Of a stretch of 41,284 bases of DNA, positions 30,025-39,000 are shown in pieces. The notes beneath the pieces are model-generated. The model ran no database searches, was not told the origin of the DNA, and saw only the letters and a program-made list of their open reading frames with translations. A program made the position numbers and the translations under genes. This DNA comes from Mesostigma viride (lineage: Eukaryota; Streptophyta; Mesostigmatophyceae; Mesostigmatales; Mesostigmataceae): NCBI GenBank assembly GCA_009746045.1, contig RPFO01000390.1, forward strand, positions 217,501 to 258,784, read 5' to 3'. Numbering within the stretch: position 1 is the first letter of the stretch; each line of letters starts with the position of its first letter.

Positions 30025-30958
30025 CAAATGAGCTAGGTAACGTGCTAGGTAGTGAGTTTTATAACCAGCTAAGGTAGGGAGTACGAAAGGTATAGGGTAG
30101 GGAGTACGAGCCATCCAGGTTATCAAGTCCATCCACTCAGGCAATAATCGGATGTGTTGGCTATTCTCCATGCCGTCGATTCCCTCCATGTGCCTGTCTT
30201 GATTCCTATTTGCAGACGTTTCAAGCCAAACCGCTGTTTCTGTTGACAAAAGCTATCTCTGCGAGGTTGAAGAAAAGCTAATGTGCATTCAATCCAGGGG
30301 CATGACCCCCAGAAGATTCCCTAGTAGTTTGTTTTGTGCATGAAAACTAGGTTGCGGAGTTTAGTCACTCTCATGGACAGTTGACTGGTGCTGCACTACG
30401 TACAACACTGAATTTCACAGCAATTATTTCAACGGCAGCGTGATTGCCACATACATGTACGAATGGCGGCAAAGCAATCGCAGCACAGCGGTGCTTTCAA
30501 TTGAACCTTCCTGGGATTAGGAACAAACGCACACATCCCACCGTGTCGGTAAGCTAATCCTTTTAGGCATGATTGTAACCTTATCACTGGTCACGTCGAG
30601 GTATGGGTGACTTTCACAATTATTGTTGACATGCAGGTCCCCGCCCCAACATGACCAAAAAGGGCCGACTGGTTGCCTTGCGAGGCTATAGGGCTAGACC
30701 TCGGGCTTATTGAGGGATTGGTAATTATGCATGGCGGACGCGTACATAGTCAGGCCAACTGGTAATGGCACTGTAGTCAAGCCGACGTCAGTCACCCGTC
30801 GAACGACCAGACCAGAGGGAGTTTTTCTCAGCTAGCTTCTTGCGCGGCCGGCACAAGCTAGAACGGAACCTGGCTATATTGTGCGCCATCGTACTGCTAG
30901 CTGGCCGCTTTTTCTAATATGCATATTACTCCGTGGCATGCCCATGCGCATGACACGC
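30025..30958. other. No feature recognised
   Basis: About 930 bp without recognisable protein, RNA or repeat on either strand. Confidence 0.5.
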
Positions 30959-30999
30959 AAGTACTTACTTACTTAGTTACTTACTTACTTACTTACTGC
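30959..30999. repeat. (ACTT)n microsatellite
   Basis: About nine ACTT units with one variant (AGTT), immediately before a sequence resembling exon 2 of the SPOUT gene. Confidence 0.9.
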
Positions 31000-31250
31000 T
31001 GGCTCTGTCATGCGCATGCTGCAAACTTTTGCCCATGCAACCATGCATCAGTCCCATGTACATATTGATGGCAGCCCGGCAGATATTGCCGCTGCCGAGT
31101 GCATCCTCGATCAGGAACTAAGAACTTCAGTTCACCCTGCGCCAGCCAGAGATCTGGCCAGGGGAGAACCTAGACTTAATTTAGGATCTTCTCGTCAATC
31201 AAAGCTCTCCACGCGACGTTCTACTGGTTGTACAGGGAAGTCTTGACAAA
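31000..31250 (+). pseudogene. Possible relic of SPOUT methyltransferase exon 2
   Basis: 31000-31036 is about 73% identical (27 of 37) to the exon-2 start at 16657-16693 and translates as GSVMRMLQTFA beside GSVARLMQNFG. About 31 codons on, AAECILDQELR resembles AAEWILDAAAR of exon 2, with roughly 17 intervening residues missing. Both copies are preceded by a tetranucleotide array. It may be a diverged, internally deleted copy or a chance match; there is no motif 2 or 3 nearby. Confidence 0.35.
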
Positions 31251-31437
31251 GAAAGTAGTACAAATTTAGTACGAACATCGTCTTAATTCCGATACGCTTT
31301 ACTCCTGGATTCAGTCGGGTAACTGAGTGGGATCAATGCAGGCGTCATGCAATATTGTAGTCCTGAGTAGAGGCAGACCACATGTACCCGGTCCTCAATT
31401 TAGCTGGCTGTTTGCGACAAGCCCGGCGCGAGTGTGC

Positions 31438-31705
31438 AGGGGGGGGGCGGGGTCAGACCCCCCCCGCCCCCTGGTACTGGTCGAGGGGGTAGGCCGGCGG
31501 GTCGAGACCCCCCCCGCCCCCCCCTCTTTCCCGCTTCCGCAGTACCAACAGGGGAAATAGGGGGGGGGGGGGTTGAGGGTCCTCGAACCCCCCCACCCCT
31601 TGGTAGGGGGTGAGGGTCAGTGAGGCCCGGGTGGGTTGAGACCCCGCCCCCCCCTTCCCCCCCCCTCGAGGGGGGGGGGGGGCGGGGTCAGACCCACCCC
31701 ACCCC
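31438..31705. repeat. G/C homopolymer-rich region with inverted tracts
   Basis: Alternating runs of 7-13 G and 7-9 C, with GGGGTCAGACCC and GGGTTGAGACCC palindromes repeated. It can form hairpins and G-quadruplexes and is a likely assembly or polymerase trouble spot. Confidence 0.85.
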
Positions 31706-32127
31706 AGTTCATATGGCATCCAACGTGCACCAAAACGATGTTGAGTATTCTGATCGATGTTGAGTATGTTTACAAAGTACAAAGGAGTGGCCACGCACCT
31801 CATACGCCTTCAGTGTCCCTCGAGCATGGCCAGCCTTGTAAATATGTGCATAGCCTTTGCGATGGTAGCACTAACATGCCTAACCAGCATTCCCTATGTT
31901 TCTCCCAGGTTAAGAGTGTAAGGTTGATGCCAACCAAGCTAATCAACACAACAACACCTCCTAAGCTGCCCTACCCGGCATGGATGACAAACTGGGACTA
32001 TGGAGGGCAAGGAACCAAGTAGGAACATGGTATATGTAGCTTGCGTGCAGTCATGCATGTCAACCATGGTTGGCTCAGCTCACTGTAGTCTTGTCACATC
32101 ATCATAACAAAGGAATTAAGCTCAAAC
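31706..32127. other. No feature recognised
   Basis: About 420 bp between the G/C tract and the micro-LINE; an open frame to 32022 has no recognisable protein. Confidence 0.45.
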
Positions 32128-32140
32128 AACCAATGGTGGC

Positions 32141-32189
32141 TGCTACATGATCTCCCAACGGAGGCATGTTATAATTTAATTTATAATTT
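32141..32189 (+). mobile_element. 49-bp LINE 3'-end micro-insertion
   Basis: A perfect 13-bp duplication AACCAATGGTGGC (32128-32140 and 32190-32202) flanks 49 bases. These contain only TGCTACATGA, the stem-loop CTCC-CAAC-GGAG (32152-32163), CATGTTA and an AATTTAATTT tail. This is the 3' terminus of the family-B LINE and nothing more. Confidence 0.88.
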
Positions 32190-32202
32190 AACCAATGGTG
32201 GC

Positions 32203-34774
32203 AGCTATCTACATGCAGCCACACAAATGCAACATCTCCGACATCATCATCACTATAACACTTCCATCCCTGCACGATAAAATGCAAAGAAACCATTGGC
32301 GGCCCTTCAGCGCATGAGCGCTGTGATGCCGCTGCGAAGAGAGCCGGGTGCAGCCGGGTGCAGCGTCACTCTCACACAACAAGAAGCGTCCATTCGCACA
32401 ACATCCTCGCCAGAACCTTATGAAACGCCTTAAACCTTCCCGAAAAGCTATAGGCTGCGACTGAAGCTGCCCTGATCACGACATCAACTAAAACAATTAA
32501 AGCTGCCAGGTATTTGACAACACAACGGCAAGCAACGGCGAGCTAGCTGGCGGAAACTGCCCAAAAAGAGCGCAAAAAACTTCGAACGATGAGCTCATAG
32601 AAGAAAGCACTGATAAAAGATAACATTCGAGACAAATCTGTACCTTGCCATCGTAAATTCCTCGCCCATGCGCGCAACAACAGCCGTTCTTACATGGACA
32701 CGTCAGACACGCATGACTTCGCAGGCCTGAACAATTACTTACCGATAATGGCCGAAAATCTGGCAAAAAGCACCCGCTGGATTTAGAATTCGATGCAACC
32801 GATATTATTTCCTGCTTCACGGTCAGAACAACCCCCAAACACCGCGATTTTACTGCCGCTATCATGAATTCTATTTCATTCCGCGCGACCAAAAAGTTCA
32901 AACGTCTACCTACCCCCTATGCCGATGGCATAGAAAAACAACAGCGATATTGTAAACCAGCTAATTTTCGCTACGAAATAACATCATAAACTCATCTTCC
33001 TTGAGATTCGAGTAAAATTTTCGCATTTTTCTTACCCTATTGTGGTAGTTTTGCCTGAACGCAGTCGCCATGGCCACTTCCGCAAGGGGTGCGCGCACCG
33101 TGCACCCAATTTTCACGGTACGGACGGTACCACGGACAGTGCCGCGAATTTTTCATCGCCAAAAAATTCGCGCATGTCTCGTCCCCTAAGTACAGTAGGC
33201 ACACACTGACACAAGCCTGCTAAGTAGCGGTCAGTGGTAAGCGAGGGGGGGTAGATGCCTAATGGATGTTTAAGATTGTCAGCCCTGGATTCGATTTCAG
33301 GTCGGAGTTCGGACCCCTTGCTCATTCTTGTTGCGCAACCGCGTTATTTGCATGAGACGCCATTTGCAAAAGTGGCAATCGGATCAAGGCAAGTACGGTT
33401 CGGCCGGCCAAAGCGTACTCACGACAGTGGTTCACCGCGCCTGACAACAACAGACTGTAGGTGGCACCCGCGACACTAACGTAAGGCCGCAAATTAATTG
33501 CATTGGCCGAAGGCTGTCATGGGTGCCGCCCTGCAATGCTGAACGGTTGGCAGACAGATTGTCAACAACAAAAAATATGTTGTTGATATGGCAGATGCAA
33601 ATTAGCTTCACGTGATTTGGCTTCCTGTCCCGTAAATTACTAGCATTTTGAAATAACCACGAGGACATGACGGCACTAGACCGGGAGCTCAGTGTGTTAA
33701 AATTACATCCTACGATGTTAGTGTAACCCAATGAGGCCATTGGCAATCTCGCTGTTGCCTACTGCCAACTTAGGGATTGAGCATGGTGGATTCCTTTCCC
33801 GGGATGCCCAGTACCCGCCCATACCCTCCAATTGCAATGAAGATGACGACCCTAGTTCCGCCTGTTCGGTTGAGGCTTTGCCAACGCTAGGCTGTCAGCC
33901 CGGAAGGCTGATAGTATGCCTGACTAGAGCTGGGCACGGACACCGTGGCCATGGCAGCCTTTCAGAATGACAGTATTTCAACCTCCCATACCGCTGGGAT
34001 CGGCCGATGTCGACTCTCCCGTTGGCTCTCCCAGCCGGGAGCACCTCCTTCCCGGCACTAGCGTGGTAGGTCGAGCAGGTGGCATGACCTAGCGGAATCA
34101 CGACGTCCTACTGTTCCAGGCAGCTACACCTTCTATAAACATCAGTTGTTAATTTTTTTCTGTGTTCGGGGACTTGATGCGATCTAGCGTTCACCAATTA
34201 CGCACACCACTCGGTTACGCCATTCACGCTGCCTGCACGCCACCCAAAAGCCGCAGAGCCGTAGCTAACTCGACGCGAGAGATGCCTTGTTCGCGGGCCT
34301 CCCGTCTCGTCACAATATGTTGGATTACTCCCCTGTTATGCTGTCCCTGTTGTAAAGGCTGTGTTGGTGTCCTAACTCAACGGTAGGCCCCGGCACCCCT
34401 CTACATTGTAGTTCACCATCGTACAGATCAATTATCGAGCTGTCATATTGGGACCGTACTCCAGTGTCCACGCATATGATCAATATGATATAATTTATTC
34501 TTATAATAGTTCTTGATTAGTTACGCCGTTGTTGTCGGTTGGATTATATATATAATAATTACTAGTATTATCACGCATTATAATGATTAGTATTCACATT
34601 ATAATTACTAGTATTATCAATTACCAGGGTGGTGCCTGGGAGCGGGTAAGGAGAAAGCATTTCATCGCTAGGTGCGGTTAGATTGGGGCGGCTCGCGCTA
34701 GGGGTAAAATCTACCTCCTCTATGCACCATAAGGAACTGGCCACGACCCTGAAGGCCTAAAGCTTCGAGGGAAG
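32203..34774. other. Long stretch without recognisable gene
   Basis: About 2.5 kb. Several open frames exist (for example 32497-32901 minus), but none shows a known motif. An AT-rich part with repeated ATTATAATnACTAGTATTAT strings lies at about 34545-34620. A tRNA-like A/B-box pair near 33222-33292 was considered and rejected. Confidence 0.45.
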
Positions 34775-34930
34775 GGGGTTCATGTCATGGGTGCTTGTCA
34801 TGGGCTCTTTGCCGTGTGTATGTGTCATGAGTGCTTGTCATGGGTGCTTCTGATGCGTATGTGTCATGGGTACTTGTCATGGTTCCCTGTCACGGGTCTG
34901 TGTGATGGGTTCTCTTCATGGGTGCTTGTC
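34775..34930. repeat. Degenerate minisatellite around GTCATGGGTGCTT
   Basis: About eight irregular copies of a 15-25 bp unit (TGTCATGGGTGCTTGTCATG and variants). Too diverged for a fixed period. Confidence 0.75.
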
Positions 34931-34993
34931 ATGCTGACATAGGTAACATGAGACCGGAGGAACAATACGTCGGTGCTGCTAGCGACGATAGGG

Positions 34994-35141
34994 ACATGAA
35001 TAGCAAGTCATGGGATAAAAGGCTGGTACTTAAACCCGGCACATGGACCCCGAAACAAGCCGGTGTTAGCGATAATGGTGGCATGAATAGCAAGTCAGGG
35101 GATGGAAGGTTGTTTTACTTATACCCGGCACATAAGCCCCG
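34994..35141. repeat. Tandem duplication, about 85-bp period
   Basis: ATGAATAGCAAGTCA..GGCTG..TACTTAAACCCGGCACAT (34997-35045) recurs as ATGAATAGCAAGTCA..GGTTG..TACTTATACCCGGCACAT (35083-35132), with small indels. Confidence 0.8.
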
Positions 35142-35563
35142 GATTGTGCCCCATGGGGGATGGGGCCTTTGTTTGTCTGTTGTGCCGGTCGGTATATCAT
35201 GCTAGTATATCTTTACAAAATTGTATGGAGTTTATTATGTATTGAATTGCATTGAGTACTGTGTTGGAATTGTTTGTATGACTACAAGGCGGCACGGCCA
35301 CTTAAATGTAATTGTTTAATATTGCATCCCTGGTCACCCTAACCCGGGACATTGCTCCATCATCAATTTCTCACGGATGGCTCATCGCCCCCCTCATCAC
35401 ACCCGTCATCACACCCTCATCAGTAACATTGCGCCCTCACCGACGGCACGCCGCCTCCCTCCCTTTTCCCCTCATCGCCCCCCCTCGCTGACACGCAACC
35501 CGCCCCTCTGTCCCCCCACCCCTCCCCCCTCTCTCCCCATTCGTGACTCCGCACCGCCCACAG

Positions 35564-36099
35564 CTGAAGAAGAAGTCGAGCCTTCGATGGGCCGACGACT
35601 CGGATGTCAGCATTGCCACACCGCCATCAGGGAGGGAGGATAGTGCCCCCTCCCCCTTCAGCCCCGGCCACGGTAGTGAGGCTGACGCCACGCCGCATGC
35701 TCTCTCCCGCTTCGCGCCCCACGGGTCGGAGAGCTCTGTCCTCGATGGCACCTTCCTCCGCAAGTCCAGCCTCCGTCGACATACCTCCGACGGGGGCCAC
35801 GCGGACATCCCCCTCGCCCGCGAGGCCAGCCTGAGCATCCACGGCGTGAATGGGTTCCATTCGGGCCAGGGTCATGCGGTGGTAAATGGGCATTCGGTCG
35901 TGCGCACGTCCAGCGTGCGTGACGGGGTGCAGTCACCAGCTGCGGAGGAGGTCTCGGTCTCGTTCCCTCGCCCGCGGCGGATCCGTACGAAGCTCAAGCC
36001 GTCGCTACCCGATGGGTGGTGGGGGTGGGGCGGATGGTGGCCGATCCTCTCGCGGAAGCACTGGCTGCGCCGGTGGGCGCTCGCACTCTGCAGGTCCAA
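35564..36099 (+). CDS. Channel exon: cytosolic N-terminal region
   Basis: Acceptor GCCCACAG, phase 0. 178 codons rich in Ser, Arg, His, Gly and Pro, with two similar basic KSSLR motifs (KKKSSLRWADDSD, FLRKSSLRRHTSDGG) that look like kinase sites. It ends RRWALALCRS, the usual lead into S1. Donor AA|GTGAGT at 36100. GC-rich codon use is sustained for the whole frame. Confidence 0.8.
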
Positions 36100-39000
36100 G
36101 TGAGTGGACCATCTGTGCAGGTGGAAGTGAGTGGTTGGGGGTGTTTTTGATCTGTGCAGATCCGAGTGAGTGGCTAAGGGTGTCTTGATCTGTGCGGCCG
36201 TAAGTGAGTGGTTGTGGGGGTTTATCTCTATACAGGCCCAAGTGAGTGATGGTAGATTGTCTTTCTTGCGGTGATTGTCTTTCTTGCGGTTTGCCGGCGG
36301 CTTGTGGGCGGTCAGGCTGGGGGTTGCTCGCGAGGCTTTGCGGGGTGCTGTGGAAGCGCATGGCCAGCGGGGTGGATGGCATGGGTGGAATGCGCAGGGG
36401 GGTTGCAAGAGGGGGTTTTGTGGGATGTGACTCTCACTGACGAGTCCCGTTCGCCGATGCATGCAATGTGATTTTGAGGTACATATGGTTTGGCAACAAG
36501 GTCTTTCAACCATCTCTAGGCACGTGGACTTTTGCAGGTTCGTAGGTAATGGGTGGGAGGCATCAACACACTTGGAACATACCACTCAATCCAGCCGATA
36601 ATGGTGGCAGTCGCTGCGGAGCTGTAGCAGTGTGGGTGGCCTGTGCCTGTCCTATGTCCATATCAGATCCATGCGCTAAATGAAGGTATGGTACGCATTC
36701 CTGCGATCATGCCAGGCGTATGGCTGCTTGAGCATGCACCTTGTGTGTGTGTGTGTGGAAAATAATGTGTTCAGTGAAATAGTAAATTAATGAAACATTT
36801 CAAGCGCCAGTGGGACGTGCCTTGTGAGTCACCCACAACTTTTTTGTCTCTACACACGTTTGCTCGTCTGAGATGCTCAGGGTGCAAGCTGCCTGCGATG
36901 TTAACACCACCACACAAGCTCACCCGTCTCCACCCCCACCCCTTCCCTCCGCTTAATCTTTGGTCCGTAAGCCAAAGATCATGGACATGTTGGCTCACCC
37001 ACCCATGACCTACCCATGTGCGCACACCCGCCCCTTCCCTTCTCGTGGTCCGTGTGTCATGTGCCAGCATCGTGGACACGTTCGTGACCTACTGCATCCT
37101 GCTCAACTGCGTCTCGCTCGCAATCTACCAGCCCAACAAGCCAAAGGACTACATTTGGAACGTGGTCGCGGAGCGTGCTGAGCTGGCATTCGTGGTGCGT
37201 GCTTGCGGCATCCTGTCTGCCGTGTAACTCTAGAATTTCAGAGTATTTACTGACTGGAGTAGTGTCCACGCTGTTCGCTGTAGTGGCTGGTGTACTGCCC
37301 ACACACCGCTCGCTATAATAGCCCACTTCAATCGCGGTAGTTGGCCTATATCACTGTGTAATGCTACTGATATTTGTTGATCCTCATTGAGATATGTTGG
37401 TTAAACCGTCGATGTACAAAGCAAGACAGATGTTCAAAGCGAGATAAATGCTCAAAGCCCTAATGATTGCAAGTGGGTGCCAGGCGGAAGATAAGGGGAG
37501 GAGGCCACCCTTTTGACCATTGTAAGCTCATGGTCTGTAGCATGGCTAGTAGAAGGCAACGCACAGGGTGGGTGGATGGAAGTTGCGTTTTCTCACTTGA
37601 GGCTTGGGGTCTCTTGGGCGTATCTGCCTCCTGCACATGTAGCTACCGGTGCAATCGGACCTTTGTCTGCGAGGCTTCCCGATGGGAGTGCTTGTCCCAA
37701 TATGCTTGTATTATTCTATGTAATATTGTTATCTATTTTTAATCTATAGTAGGAATATGCTTGTAGTATTCTTTGTAATATTGTTTTCTATTTTTAATCT
37801 ATAGTAGTATATAATTATTGAAGAGAAAAAAACAGAGCACACAATTTCTGCATGTAAGTGTTCATTCTCGCTAACATCATGGGTGTGCACCTTGTCCTTA
37901 CGCCATCCCCTGTCTGCCTGAAGACTCATGTGGCGATTGCCACAAACGCACCCAGAGAAACACCGCCCTGCCAACAACACCCCACGCCGACATGCCACGG
38001 CAGATGACCACGTCAACATCTGACGTGTAATGCCCACGCCAACATCCCAAAGCCACACCTCCCTTCATCGTAGGCTCGAAAACACTTGCGCCAGAGTTTC
38101 CCGTGAGCCCCCACGGGCCCAACTGAATATAATACTTCCCCTGACTTGTGATATTTGAGTTGATTTATTGAAGTAAATATACAAAGAAATGAACGACCCT
38201 GCCACCCTGCCATCACACGCCAGGTGGTCTTCACGTTGGAGATGGCCACCAAGCTGCTGGCGACCGGGCTGTACAGTGCCAGGGATGCCTACTTGCGCAC
38301 GTACTGGAACTGGCTCGATGGTTTCATCGTCATCATCGCGTGGGTGTCCTACCTGCCGGTACGTTTCTTGCTTACCCCTTGGCCGTTGACATTTGTGCGA
38401 TCAACTTGTAGCTAGTTAAGTTGGTGTTGGACTCACCATCATCATCACGTTGGTGTCCTACCTGCAGGTACATTTCTTCTTTCTTACCCCAATGTTTTTA
38501 AATGTTTAATTTATTAGTTGGGCAGTTGATACCCTGATTATGATTAAATGTAATATTGGCTCAATCTCATCTTGGCATGGGTGTCCTACCTGCCACTGCG
38601 CACCGGGTGTCGAATTTCAATTCTGCCAGAGATCCTGCGTTCGAATCCTTGTAGCTCAGTGATTTTACTGCGTGCCCCTGGGCAATTGGCTGGCGGTTGA
38701 GTCCAGCCATGGATCAATGCTACCATCAATAATGTTAACGGCAATTTTGCTCCCTTACCCTGTCATTTCAACTACCTACACGAGGTCATGGCTAACTACA
38801 TAGGATTGCATTGCAATCATATGCTTCCATTTTTCCTCATCTACCCAGCCATTCACCTATCGACTCCAGGGCTTGGACAGCTCCTCCGGCCTGCCCTAGC
38901 ATCATTTACTCACACCATCATAACCTACTCTGCCTTGACCATTATAATCTCCTCTGCCTTGCCTACCTACTCCAGGGCGCGGAGAACTACTCCGGCCTGC

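Noticed and set aside
33215-33300. tRNA or SINE-like A and B boxes (TAGCGGTCAGTGG and GGATTCGATTTC)
   Set aside because: No acceptor or anticodon stem can be paired convincingly; too weak to call.
35377-35643. Pro/His-rich frame starting with ATG before the first channel exon
   Set aside because: It is out of frame with the exon at 35564 and is pyrimidine-rich pre-acceptor intron or UTR.
38630-38665. TTCGAATCC followed by TGTAGCTCAG, tRNA-like strings
   Set aside because: The order (T-loop before D-arm) is wrong for a tRNA and no cloverleaf forms.
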